Source of the DNA: Clostridiales bacterium
Lineage (GTDB): Bacteria; Bacillota; Clostridia; Oscillospirales; Acutalibacteraceae
Reading direction: 5' to 3'
Assembly (NCBI GenBank): GCA_012511485.1
Contig: JAAZFZ010000041.1
Location: 1 to 15,206, forward strand
DNA: 15,206 nt
Both the position numbers and the translations under genes were made by a program. This document shows, piece after piece, positions 1 to 8,148 of this stretch. Positions within the stretch are counted from its first letter, which is position 1, and each line of letters starts with the position of its first letter. A model generated the notes under the pieces. It ran no database searches and had not been told where the DNA came from. It saw only the letters and a program-made list of their open reading frames with translations.

Positions 1-456
1 GAGTTCACCTGGGCGATTCCCCAGAATCTGGCAGGTCTGGTGGCCTTTCTTATTCTTTCACGCAACCATAAGCATGAAAGGTTTCATAACTCTTTTATAA
101 CATATGTTTCCAAAGAGAACTTCGGCGGAGTTTCCCTTGGAATTTGTATTTTCATGAATCCCGACAAAAAAGATGATTGGCTGCATGACACAAGAATACA
201 TGAGTACGGCCATACTATTCAGTCGCTTTTCCTCGGCCCCTTATTTCTTCTTATCATCGGCCTCCCCTCTGCTATATGGTGCGGCTTGCCTGCTTTTCAG
301 AAATACCGCAAGGAAAAAGATGTTTCCTACTATTGGCTCTATTGTGAAGGTTGGGCAAATCTTTGGGGCAGACGGTGGTCAAAGGAGGATTTTATTTCTG
401 AAGAAATGATTAACAGGGGGCGTTTTGGCAAGCCTCTTGAGAAAATCAAGGCATAG
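1..456 (+). CDS. HEXXH-containing membrane protein, 3' part (5' end outside window)
   Basis: The reading frame is open to the first base of the window, so this is the last 151 residues of a longer protein; a GTG at 40 is only an internal codon. The visible part has a hydrophobic stretch near its beginning, the zinc-binding-type motif HEYGH (bases 199-213), then a hydrophobic segment of about 22 residues (LFLLIIGLPSAIW region) and a tryptophan/glutamate-rich tail with a CEGWANLWG motif. The layout of HEYGH, membrane segment and EGWAN resembles small uncharacterised bacterial membrane proteins; by HEXXH logic it could be a membrane metalloprotease, but that is inference. It ends 35 bases before the next gene and probably forms an operon with it. 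Function unknown. Confidence 0.72.
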   Translation, partial: EFTWAIPQNLAGLVAFLILSRNHKHERFHNSFITYVSKENFGGVSLGICIFMNPDKKDDWLHDTRIHEYGHTIQSLFLGPLFLLIIGLPSAIWCGLPAFQKYRKEKDVSYYWLYCEGWANLWGRRWSKEDFISEEMINRGRFGKPLEKIKA

Positions 457-491
457 TATTTTATTATTCATTTTGCCATCGGAGGTGTGGA

Positions 492-1046
492 ATGGAAAAC
501 TATGACGCTTTTTCGGCAGGTGTCGAGCCGGGCGGCCTACGCAGCCGCAATGAAATAAAGCTATTAATCTGCTTTCTGTTAAGGTCACTTGATAAGCCAT
601 AAACTAAAAACCAGCTCAATATTGTCATGCAGGAGCACGGGCTTGCGAACTATTTTGAAGTTAACCAAGCTTTGGGCGAGCTTTTATTAAGCGGCAATAT
701 CACAACTGGATTTGGCGGTGATGATGAATCTCTCCATCTTGCGGAAAGGGTATCTTCCTCCGTTGAAATGCTTGAGGATGATTTGCCCAAAAGCGTTAAG
801 GAAAAGGCCCTCAACTCTGCTGTAAATCTTTTGACGAGAGAACGAAGGGAAAGGGAAAACAACATTGAGGTTGAAGCCCTTGAGAACGGCTATAATGTTA
901 CCTTTACCCTTTCAGACAAGGGTGATTTGCTCATGCGCCTTACGATTTTTGCGGCTGATATCGAGCAGGTCAACACTATCCGAAAAGGCTTTCTCGATGA
1001 CCCTGTCCGTCTATATTCGGGCATCATCGCAGCACTCACTGCCTAA
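492..1046 (+). pseudogene. DUF4364 family protein, interrupted by in-frame TAA
   Basis: An ATG at 492 is preceded by GGAGGT (481-486) at 5 nt. The frame reads MENYDAFSAGVEPGGLRSRN and on to residue 36, then hits TAA at 600-602, and continues in the same frame without another stop to TAA at 1044-1046. Without the internal stop the product would be 184 residues, near the usual length of DUF4364 proteins, which are small Clostridia proteins with an N-terminal winged-helix-like region. The text on both sides of the stop (SLDKP, then TKNQLNIVMQEHGLANYF) matches the family pattern, where a leucine is usual at this point; TTA to TAA is one base. Translation could restart at ATG 627, giving 139 residues, but no Shine-Dalgarno sequence precedes it. 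It could be a real nonsense mutation or a sequence error. The role of the family is unknown. Confidence 0.8.
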
Positions 1047-1093
1047 AACCATTTATTAGGGCGGTAATGTTGATAATTAAATGAGGTGAATTT

Positions 1094-2761
1094 ATGTCAA
1101 AGTATGCAATCGGTATTGACTTCGGCACATTATCTGCAAGGGCATTGCTCGTTAATGTTGTTACGGGCGAAGAGCTTGCATCGGCTGTTTTCAACTATCC
1201 GCATGGAGTTATGGATGAAAAACTCCCCTGTGGGAAGAAGCTCGGTCATGACTGGGCACTGCAACACCCGCAGGATTATCTTGATGCCCTCACTTCAACC
1301 ATTCCCGAGGCTCTCTCTATCAGCGGTGTTGATGCGTCCGATGTCATCGGCGTTGGGATAGATTTCACATCCTGTACGGTTTTACCCACACTAAAGGATG
1401 GTACTCCGCTTTGCTTTCTTGAAGAGTTCAGGGAGGAGCCACATGCTTATGTCAAGCTTTGGAAGCACCATGCTGCACAAAGCTATGCAAACAGGCTAAA
1501 CGAAATTGCTGCTAAACGAGGTGAGGAATGGCTTGACTACTACGGCGGCAAGATTTCATCTGAGTGGGAGATTCCGAAGCTTTGGCAGATTCTTGAGGAA
1601 GCACCGGAGGTATATGAAAAAACCGACCGTTTTGTTGAGGCGGCAGATTGGGTAGTTTGGCAGCTTTGTGGCAAAGAATCACGCAATTCCTGCTGCGCAG
1701 GTTATAAAGGGATTTGGAACAAAAGAAAAGGCTTTCCTCAAAAAGATTTTTTCAAGGCTCTTAATCCAAAACTTGAATATGTGATTGAGGATAAATTTTA
1801 CAATAGAATCTCACCGCTGGGTGATAAGGCGGGTGAAATTACCCCTGAAATGGCCGCCAAGACAGGCCTCAAGGCAGGCACCGCCGTTGCTGTTGCAATT
1901 ATTGACGCCCATGTGTTCGTGCCAGCCGTCGGTATAACTACACCCGGCAAAATGCTTGCTATTCTCGGCACTTCAACCTGCCATATGCTTTTAGGTGAGG
2001 AAGAAAAGAAGGTCAAGGGTATGTGCGGTGTTGTTGAGGACGGAATTCTGCCCGGACTTTTTGCTTATGAGGCCGGTCAATGCTGTGTCGGCGACCACTT
2101 CCAGTGGTTTATTGAAAACTGCCTGCCCAAAAGCTATTTTGAACAAGCGGCTTTAAAGGGTATGAATATACATAAATTCCTAAGAGAAAAGGTGCAGAAT
2201 CAAAAAGCCGGAGAGAGCGGATTAATTGCCCTTGATTGGTGGAACGGAAATCGCTCGGTGCTTGTGGATGTGGATTTAACGGGTATGCTCATTGGTATGA
2301 CCTTGCAGACAAAGCCTGAAGAGATATACAGAGCGCTCATAGAGGCAACTGCATACGGCACAAGGATTATTATTGAAACCTTCCGTGAATATGGGGTGTA
2401 TGTAGACGGGTTCTATGCTGCCGGCGGGATTTCGCAGAAAGACCCGATGACAATGCAGATTTATGCCGATGTTATCAAAATGCCTGTCAAGGTAGCAGGC
2501 TCTGAGCAGGCGGGCGCACTCGGTGCCGCTATTTACGGTTCAGTTGCAGCGGGCAAAGCCAACGGCGGTTATGACGATTTATTTGAAGCTGCCGGAAGAC
2601 TCGGGAAGGTCAAGGATAAGGTTTATTACCCGAATGAGGAAAACTCAAGGGTTTATGATAAGCTCTTTAATGAGTATAAAATCCTCCATGACTATTTCGG
2701 CCGAGGAGAGAATGATGTTATGAAGAGGCTAAAAAGCATCAAAAAGGAATTATCAGTCTAA
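1094..2761 (+). CDS. araB: Ribulokinase
   Basis: FGGY-family kinase that phosphorylates L-ribulose to L-ribulose 5-phosphate with ATP in the cytoplasm, the second step of L-arabinose use. The 555 residues are close to the 566 of E. coli AraB. The N-terminal phosphate-binding segment is GIDFGTLSAR (residues 7-16), followed by the family-typical CCAGYKGIWN and a catalytic-base region IIDAH with Asp271. The second nucleotide-binding signature AAGGISQKDP has its glycines at 444-445. The start is an ATG with GAGGTG (1083-1088) five bases upstream. araD follows after a short gap, so the two are probably cotranscribed. No araA (isomerase) is present in the window. I see no strong promoter in the 47-base gap before it, so it may be read from upstream genes. 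Other FGGY kinases are possible but fit less well. Confidence 0.95.
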   Translation: MSKYAIGIDFGTLSARALLVNVVTGEELASAVFNYPHGVMDEKLPCGKKLGHDWALQHPQDYLDALTSTIPEALSISGVDASDVIGVGIDFTSCTVLPTLKDGTPLCFLEEFREEPHAYVKLWKHHAAQSYANRLNEIAAKRGEEWLDYYGGKISSEWEIPKLWQILEEAPEVYEKTDRFVEAADWVVWQLCGKESRNSCCAGYKGIWNKRKGFPQKDFFKALNPKLEYVIEDKFYNRISPLGDKAGEITPEMAAKTGLKAGTAVAVAIIDAHVFVPAVGITTPGKMLAILGTSTCHMLLGEEEKKVKGMCGVVEDGILPGLFAYEAGQCCVGDHFQWFIENCLPKSYFEQAALKGMNIHKFLREKVQNQKAGESGLIALDWWNGNRSVLVDVDLTGMLIGMTLQTKPEEIYRALIEATAYGTRIIIETFREYGVYVDGFYAAGGISQKDPMTMQIYADVIKMPVKVAGSEQAGALGAAIYGSVAAGKANGGYDDLFEAAGRLGKVKDKVYYPNEENSRVYDKLFNEYKILHDYFGRGENDVMKRLKSIKKELSV

Positions 2762-2783
2762 TTTAAGGAAGGTCATGTGCGTT

Positions 2784-3482
2784 ATGCTTGAAGAATTAAA
2801 AAAATCGGTATGCCTGGCAAATAAACTACTTGTGCAATACGGCCTTGTTAAATTCACGTGGGGCAATGTTTCGGGAATCAACAGAAAAGAGGGTGTAATT
2901 GTTATTAAACCCTCCGGCATTTCGTATGACGAACTGACACCTGCGGATATGGTCATATTAAACCTTGACGGGAAAAAAATCGAGGGCAGATATAACCCTT
3001 CAATAGACGCACCTACCCATGTTGTGCTTTATAAAAGCTTCCCGAATATTGGCGGAATCGTGCACACACACTCACACTGGGCAACCGTCTGGGCGCAGGC
3101 GGCGAGAAGCATTCCCCCCTACGGAACAACCCATGCCGACTTTGCAAATGGTGAAATACCATGCACGAAACCGCTTTCAAAACCTCAAATAAGGTCAAAT
3201 TATGAGGAATACACCGGCAAGATGATAGCGATGTGCTTTAACGAAACAAATGTGAGTACAAAAGATATTCCTGCTGTGCTAGTTCGCTCTCATGGTCCAT
3301 TCACATGGGGGAATGACTGCATTGAAGCAGTTGAGAATTCCGTCATACTCGAGGAGGTTGCGAAGCTTGCATGGGAGACGGAAATTCTCGGTTGGAATCA
3401 GCCGATTGATTCCGCTTTACTTGAGAAGCATTACAGCCGCAAGCACGGTCGCAATTCATATTACGGGCAGAATTTATTATAA
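2784..3482 (+). CDS. araD: L-ribulose-5-phosphate 4-epimerase
   Basis: Class II aldolase/epimerase-fold enzyme that converts L-ribulose 5-phosphate to D-xylulose 5-phosphate, feeding the pentose phosphate pathway. With the start at 2784 it has 232 residues, against 231 in E. coli, and begins MLEELKKSV as that family does. The zinc ligands are visible: HTH at residues 94 and 96 and a third histidine at 170 in RSHGPF; the acid Asp119 is in THADFANGE. The substrate-binding TWGNVSG and KPSGISYD motifs are present. An alternative in-frame ATG at 2775 has AGGA five bases upstream and would add MCV; homology favours 2784. Its stop overlaps the stop of convergent uxaA: the six bases TTATAA (3477-3482) hold TAA on both strands. 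Confidence 0.94.
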   Translation: MLEELKKSVCLANKLLVQYGLVKFTWGNVSGINRKEGVIVIKPSGISYDELTPADMVILNLDGKKIEGRYNPSIDAPTHVVLYKSFPNIGGIVHTHSHWATVWAQAARSIPPYGTTHADFANGEIPCTKPLSKPQIRSNYEEYTGKMIAMCFNETNVSTKDIPAVLVRSHGPFTWGNDCIEAVENSVILEEVAKLAWETEILGWNQPIDSALLEKHYSRKHGRNSYYGQNLL

Positions 3483-4949
3483 TGTCACCCCGTCCTTGAG
3501 GATTGCTATTTCCCTGTATCCGTTGATTTCATTTTTGGTCTGCCCACCGTTTGCAATGGATAGTATCAGATTAAAAAGCTCGGCTGCAGCAGTTGCAAAG
3601 CTTTTCTCCTCAAGGATTTCGCCTGCATTGTAATCAATCCAATTCGCCTTCCTTCGGGCAAGCCCGGAGTTGGAGGCGATTTTTATTGTTGGCACAGGTG
3701 CGCCCAACGGCGTACCTCTACCTGTTGTGAAAAGAATTATCTGTGCGCCGCTTGCCGCCAGATTTGTGCATGAAACAATATCGTTTCCCGGACCTGTCAA
3801 AAGATTGAGGCCGCTTTCAATGCACTGCTCACCGTATTCCAAAACGTCTCTGACACTTGCGCTCCCGCCCTTTTGAATGCATCCGACAGACTTTTCCTCA
3901 AGTGTTGTTATCCCGCCCTCCTTATTGCCCGGCGAGGGGTTTTCATATACAACCTGACCGTGTCTGACAAAATATTCCTTAAAGTCGTTAATCATGCTGA
4001 CAATGGCATTGAACACTCCCCTATCCTTTGCCCTGTTCATAAGAGCTGTTTCGGCGCCAAACATTTCGGGGACCTCTGTGAGAATTGCACTGCTACCAAA
4101 AGCGGTGAGCATATCCGTAAGCCTGCCGCAAAGCGGATTTGCGGTAATGCCGGAAAAAGCGTCAGAGCCCCCGCATTTAAAACCAATAACGAGCTTATCC
4201 ACCGTCACTTCAGTCCTTTGCTGATGTGACGCAGAATCTGCCAGCTCCGATAGGATTTTCATTCCCTCCGATATTTCATCGCAGCAGCCCTGCAAAACTA
4301 GAGTTCTAGTATTGTTGCCGCAGTCTCCGAGCACGGGCAAAAAGCTCTCAAGGTTGTTGTTCTCACAGCCGAGGCTAAGCAGCAGCACACCGCAGGCATT
4401 CGGGTGCTTTGCAAGACCTGCAAGAATCCTCTGTGTATTCTTATGGTCTTCGCCGAGCTGGGAGCAGCCGTAAGGGTGAGTAAAGGCATAAAAGCCGTCA
4501 CAGAGTGAGCCATAGGCTTCATTAGCTTTTTTGCACAATATTTCGGCTGTTTTGTTGGCACATCCGACTAGAGGTAAAATCCATATTTCGTTCCTTATGC
4601 CGATGCTGCCGTTCTCCCTGACATATCCTCTGAAGGTCGGCATTTTCCCTTTATATTCCGTCTCTTCGGCTGGTTGATGATTATATGTATATTCACCATG
4701 CTCCTCAATAGCTGATTTAAGGTTGTGTGAATGAACCCACTCCCCTTTTTTAATATCATTAAATGCATTTCCGATTGAAAAGCCGAAATTTATTACGCTT
4801 TCTCCCTTTGAAATGTCCTTCAAAGCTATTTTATGACCGAAAGGGATATCATCCTTTGCTGTGATATCTGCGAGCTTCTCGCCCTTATTAACCGGCTCAA
4901 CGGCTAGGCTTACATTATCTTTTTCATGGATTTTCAATAATTTTTTCAT
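3477..4949 (-). CDS. uxaA: Altronate dehydratase
   Basis: Converts D-altronate to 2-dehydro-3-deoxy-D-gluconate, the third step of D-galacturonate breakdown. The product of 490 residues is full length (about 495 in E. coli). It has an N-terminal SAF-like domain (about 5-75, with FGHKIALKDI) and a C-terminal dehydratase domain (about 104-490) with the conserved IGIRNEIWILP, THPYGCSQLGEDH, KCGGSDAFSGITANP, TEVPEMFGAE and TTGRGTP motifs, and it ends in DGVTL much as E. coli UxaA ends in SGVTL. I chose ATG 4949 because it gives MKKLLKIHEKDNV, aligns with family starts, and follows a GAGGA site; an upstream in-frame ATG at 5000 lies in the leader. Its tail overlaps araD. The partner enzymes UxaB and UxaC are not in the window. 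A strong promoter is predicted at 5087-5115. Confidence 0.95.
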   Translation of the reverse strand: MKKLLKIHEKDNVSLAVEPVNKGEKLADITAKDDIPFGHKIALKDISKGESVINFGFSIGNAFNDIKKGEWVHSHNLKSAIEEHGEYTYNHQPAEETEYKGKMPTFRGYVRENGSIGIRNEIWILPLVGCANKTAEILCKKANEAYGSLCDGFYAFTHPYGCSQLGEDHKNTQRILAGLAKHPNACGVLLLSLGCENNNLESFLPVLGDCGNNTRTLVLQGCCDEISEGMKILSELADSASHQQRTEVTVDKLVIGFKCGGSDAFSGITANPLCGRLTDMLTAFGSSAILTEVPEMFGAETALMNRAKDRGVFNAIVSMINDFKEYFVRHGQVVYENPSPGNKEGGITTLEEKSVGCIQKGGSASVRDVLEYGEQCIESGLNLLTGPGNDIVSCTNLAASGAQIILFTTGRGTPLGAPVPTIKIASNSGLARRKANWIDYNAGEILEEKSFATAAAELFNLILSIANGGQTKNEINGYREIAILKDGVTL

Positions 4950-4976
4950 ATATTTTCCTCTTATTCTATTATTTGA

Positions 4977-5006
4977 TTGACATAATGGTTCATAAGGCAT
5001 TAGAAT
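4977..5006 (+). promoter_or_regulatory. Predicted sigma-A promoter for the transporter-rhaA unit
   Basis: TTGACA (4977-4982), an 18-base spacer, and TAGAAT (5001-5006). This is a full -35 match and a 5/6 match at -10. The transcript would start near 5013 and run through the opposing uxaA promoter before reaching the transporter start at 5192, giving a leader of about 180 bases. Confidence 0.6.
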
Positions 5007-5043
5007 AAACTCATGCGCTATTCCTAACTATAACTGCGAGGAA

Positions 5044-5163
5044 ATGCTTGAGAACGTCAATTTTGCAACGGCACTCAGCAGGAATGATTATACAACAAAC
5101 TTTTCTTTCGGTCAAAAAGAAAATGAAAATATGGTACCGGAAAAGGAATTGCAAAGCTTATGA
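5044..5163 (+). CDS. Possible 39-residue upstream ORF (leader peptide?)
   Basis: An ATG at 5044 opens 39 codons ending in TGA at 5161-5163, inside the predicted leader of the transporter mRNA and 28 bases before the transporter start. A GAGG (5038-5041) lies only two bases before the ATG, which is too close for a good ribosome site. The frame is also open upstream to 4996, so it could instead be the tail of a decayed gene. I recognise no family. The peptide is hydrophilic, with no signal or membrane segment. Weakly supported; listed because it lies between two predicted promoters and the gene they may control. Confidence 0.2.
   Translation: MLENVNFATALSRNDYTTNFSFGQKENENMVPEKELQSL
5087..5115 (-). 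promoter_or_regulatory. Predicted sigma-A promoter for uxaA
   Basis: Read on the minus strand: TTGACC (5115-5110), a 17-base spacer, and a perfect TATAAT (5092-5087). The expected start is near 5080, giving a leader of about 130 bases before the uxaA ATG at 4949. The leader crosses the opposing promoter at 4977-5006. Confidence 0.65.
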
Positions 5164-5191
5164 CCTTTTTGTGGTGTTCGGGGGTTAACGG

Positions 5192-6793
5192 ATGAGCTCG
5201 TGGCAAACAGCATTAGCAAATAAAATCAAAAAAGCGATAGGTGTTGAGGTCAGTTTCAAGGAAACAATAAGCCCAATGATAGGCTACAACTCCGCCAGCA
5301 TTCTTTTCGGCGGATCAGGTTACATAATAAGCCTCTATTTTTTGGCCTTTCTGACAGAGGTGGAGGGGCTCAGCACTTCCCAGGCAAGCACTGTTATACT
5401 TATTGCTCAGCTTTGGGATGCAGTTACAGACCCTGCTATGGGTATCATTACCGACAGAACAAGGTCAAAGTACGGCAAGCACAGAAAATATTTTCTTGTC
5501 GGCATTGTCCCGATAGCCGTATCTTATTTTCTGCTGTGGTATTCTTTCGGCATCTCCTCAATGAGGAATCCTGTTTATACAATGATTTATTATATGTTTG
5601 CCTATATGCTTTTTAATACGGCGTTCACGATTGTTGCAGTGCCGCATACCGCAATGCTCCCGGAGCTTGCCCCTGAGTATTTTTTGAGAACTCAATACAA
5701 ATCGGTTGAATACATAATGAATTCCGTCGGAATGATATCGTCATTCATGATTGTCTCATTTTCACTCGGCTTTGCGGATATGGAACTTATGACCTATCAT
5801 ATGCGTAATAAATTTATGGTTCTTGGGCTTATACTTTGCCTGTGGTTTGCGTTGCCCCTTATCTATACATTAAAAAGCACTTCGGAGCCGAGCTCCCTGA
5901 ATATACCGGTTGAGAAGCTGAACATAAGAGAAATATTTGTTGAATATGCGCAGGTTATTAAAAACAAAGCCTTTCGCCGCTACTTTTTGATTAACCTGTT
6001 TTATATGATGTGCAGGGGCTTTTATTCAAACTCCAACATTTTTTTTATTCGATATATTGCAAAAAAGCCGGGGGCTTACAACATTATTTTAACCATAGCG
6101 GGCATTGCAGAGGCCTCAGGCTTCCCCCTGAACTATGCTCTTACCAAAAAATACGGAAAGCAAAAATGCGGCATACTTCTCGCTCCCTTAATGATTTCAG
6201 GCATATTATTGAATCTGTTTATTAATGACTCTCTCGTTGCCGCAGAGAACTATTTATTTGGATTTTTAAAGATTGATTTAGTTTATGTTGTGTTGATAGC
6301 CGCAACAGTTCTTTATTACTTCGGTTATTCCGGAGTCGGTTTTGTTGCCACGAATCTTCAGCCCGATGTTACGGATGTTGATGAGCTTATTACCGGCAGG
6401 CGCCGTGAAGGTGTTATCTCGGCCTTTAACTCATTTATTAAAAAAAGCATTAACGGGCTAATGACGGGATTTACCGGTTTTATTCTCAAGGGCTTTGGCT
6501 TTCAAACAGGCAAGGGAACCCTTCACCAGACATTAAAGGCGCAAAGGGGCTTAAAGCTGACATACATTGTGCTGCCAACCGTCTTTGCAACCCTCGCCTT
6601 TATTTCAATCTTCAGATACAGGATGACAAAGGGACAGCATGAAATGATAATGGAGGCTATTGCACAAAAGCGTAAAATTGGTTATGCTGACCTGAGCACA
6701 GAGCAGAAAAGTCAGATGGAGGATATAGCGGGGCAAAAGTTTGAAGATATGTGGATTGGCTCAGAAAGCCAATCATCTGCTATAATTGATTAA
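5192..6793 (+). CDS. GPH-family sugar:cation symporter (MelB-like MFS)
   Basis: Integral membrane transporter of the glycoside-pentoside-hexuronide:cation symporter family (TC 2.A.2), 533 residues with about twelve hydrophobic segments; the first two are near residues 35-55 and 63-86. Between segments 2 and 3 lie the family hallmarks DAVTDPAMG (76-84) and DRTRSKYGKHRK (88-99). Asp76 and Asp80 correspond by position to the Na+-site Asp55 and Asp59 of MelB, so cation coupling looks retained. The start is ATG 5192 after a GGGGGT-like, rather poor ribosome site. Its stop overlaps the rhaA ribosome site, so the two are almost certainly cotranscribed. Context suggests import of L-rhamnose, a uronate, or a small pectin-derived oligosaccharide; the sequence alone does not fix the substrate. 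Confidence 0.9.
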   Translation: MSSWQTALANKIKKAIGVEVSFKETISPMIGYNSASILFGGSGYIISLYFLAFLTEVEGLSTSQASTVILIAQLWDAVTDPAMGIITDRTRSKYGKHRKYFLVGIVPIAVSYFLLWYSFGISSMRNPVYTMIYYMFAYMLFNTAFTIVAVPHTAMLPELAPEYFLRTQYKSVEYIMNSVGMISSFMIVSFSLGFADMELMTYHMRNKFMVLGLILCLWFALPLIYTLKSTSEPSSLNIPVEKLNIREIFVEYAQVIKNKAFRRYFLINLFYMMCRGFYSNSNIFFIRYIAKKPGAYNIILTIAGIAEASGFPLNYALTKKYGKQKCGILLAPLMISGILLNLFINDSLVAAENYLFGFLKIDLVYVVLIAATVLYYFGYSGVGFVATNLQPDVTDVDELITGRRREGVISAFNSFIKKSINGLMTGFTGFILKGFGFQTGKGTLHQTLKAQRGLKLTYIVLPTVFATLAFISIFRYRMTKGQHEMIMEAIAQKRKIGYADLSTEQKSQMEDIAGQKFEDMWIGSESQSSAIID

Positions 6794-6805
6794 GGAGGAA
6801 ACAAT

Positions 6806-8071
6806 ATGTCAGAGTCAAGATATGAATATGCAAAGCATCGTTATGCATCAATAGGTGTCGACACAGACGCTGCAATTAACGCCCTCTCCGAATTAAAAAT
6901 TTCATTGCACTGCTGGCAGGGCGACGATGTCGGCGGATTTGAGAACTCGGGCTCACTCTCTGGCGGGATTGCGGCAACAGGCAATTATCCCGGCAAGGCA
7001 AGAAACGCCGTGGAATTAATGAATGACATTGACAAGGTGCTCTCCCTTGTCCCGGGCAAACATAAGCTCAATATCCATGCCATATATGCTATAACGGGCG
7101 GTGAAAAAGTCGCCAGAAATAAGCTTGAACCGAAGCATTTTGAAAAGTGGGTTGATTTTGCAAAACAAAGAGGGCTAGGGCTTGACATTAACCCAACCCT
7201 GTTTTCTCATCCCCTTGCGGCTGACAGCCTAACTCTTTCAAGCCCCGACGAAAAAGTTCGCCGCTTCTGGATTGAACACTGCAAGGCTATGCGTAGAGTC
7301 GGTGAATATTTCGGCAGGGAGCTTGGCATAACCTGCGTCAATAATATCTGGATACCTGACGGATACAAGGATTTGCCGGCAGACAGATTAGGCCCGCGCA
7401 GGCGGTTAAAGGATTCACTTGATGAAATTTTTGAGGAAAAGATAGATAAACAATACCTCGTTGATACAGTTGAATCAAAGCTCTTCGGCATCGGTCTGGA
7501 ATCATATACAGTCGGCTCACATGAATTTTATATGAATTATGCTGCAAAGAACAAGCTTATCTGTCTGCTCGACAACGGGCATTTTCATGCCACTGAGCTT
7601 GTGTCGGATAAAATTCCGTCAATGCTCCTTTTCTCGGAGATAATTCCTCTGCATATAACCAGGGACGTTAGATGGGATAGTGACCATGCAGTGCTTTTTG
7701 ATGATGAGATAAAGGAAATCGCAAAGGAGATTGTGCGCTGCAACGCACTTGACAGAGTTTATTTGGGGCTCGATTATTTTGACGCAAGCATAAACCGCAT
7801 AGCCGCATGGGTTACAGGTATGCGAAATGTGCAGAAGGCTCTGCTTTATGCTCTGCTCATGCCCCATGCCCAACTAAAGCAATTGCAGGATAAGGGCGAT
7901 TTTTCAAGGCTGCTAGTTGTGAGTGAGGAGCTGAAATTCTATCCTTTTGCCGATGTATGGGAAAGGTTTTGCAGTAAGCACAATGTCCCCTCAAGCAAGA
8001 AATGGTTTGATAGCGTTGTACAGTATGAAAAGGATGTCCTGCCAAAGAGGATAACCATTAAAAAATGCTGA
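6806..8071 (+). CDS. rhaA: L-rhamnose isomerase
   Basis: Cytoplasmic metal-dependent isomerase that interconverts L-rhamnose and L-rhamnulose. Its 421 residues match the 419 of E. coli RhaA and it is collinear with it: SLHCWQGDDVGGFE (33-46), TGNYPGKARNA (58-68), NIWIPDG (180-186), SKLFGIG..SYTVGS, GHFHATE and DASINRIAAWV. Metal ligands known in E. coli (His262, Asp294, Asp296) correspond to His259, Asp291 and Asp293 here. A strong AAGGAGG (6792-6798) overlaps the stop of the transporter gene and precedes the ATG by 7 bases, showing translational linkage. The next steps of rhamnose use, RhaB kinase and RhaD aldolase, are absent from the window; the nearby kinase and epimerase are of the arabinose type. 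RhaA enzymes are known to accept several other aldoses, so the physiological substrate is not certain. Confidence 0.96.
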   Translation: MSESRYEYAKHRYASIGVDTDAAINALSELKISLHCWQGDDVGGFENSGSLSGGIAATGNYPGKARNAVELMNDIDKVLSLVPGKHKLNIHAIYAITGGEKVARNKLEPKHFEKWVDFAKQRGLGLDINPTLFSHPLAADSLTLSSPDEKVRRFWIEHCKAMRRVGEYFGRELGITCVNNIWIPDGYKDLPADRLGPRRRLKDSLDEIFEEKIDKQYLVDTVESKLFGIGLESYTVGSHEFYMNYAAKNKLICLLDNGHFHATELVSDKIPSMLLFSEIIPLHITRDVRWDSDHAVLFDDEIKEIAKEIVRCNALDRVYLGLDYFDASINRIAAWVTGMRNVQKALLYALLMPHAQLKQLQDKGDFSRLLVVSEELKFYPFADVWERFCSKHNVPSSKKWFDSVVQYEKDVLPKRITIKKC

Positions 8072-8148
8072 AATATGAGAGAACTATGTAAGTATCGATA
8101 TATATCCTAATTTCCTTATCCGCCAGCCATCTGCTGACAGCGCTCGGC

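Noticed and set aside
627..1046. Independent 139-residue gene starting at 627
   Set aside because: No ribosome site before 627, and the same frame with family-like sequence continues upstream past the TAA to a well-formed start at 492.
3873..4229. Plus-strand 118-codon frame opposite uxaA, and similar long frames opposite tgt, deoB and the Gfo gene
   Set aside because: They lie fully inside conserved genes on the other strand, lack ribosome sites and show no recognisable protein motifs.
6806..8071. Whether this is an L-arabinose isomerase (AraA) that would complete the AraB/AraD pathway
   Set aside because: The motifs, length and metal ligands follow RhaA from end to end; AraA is a different family.
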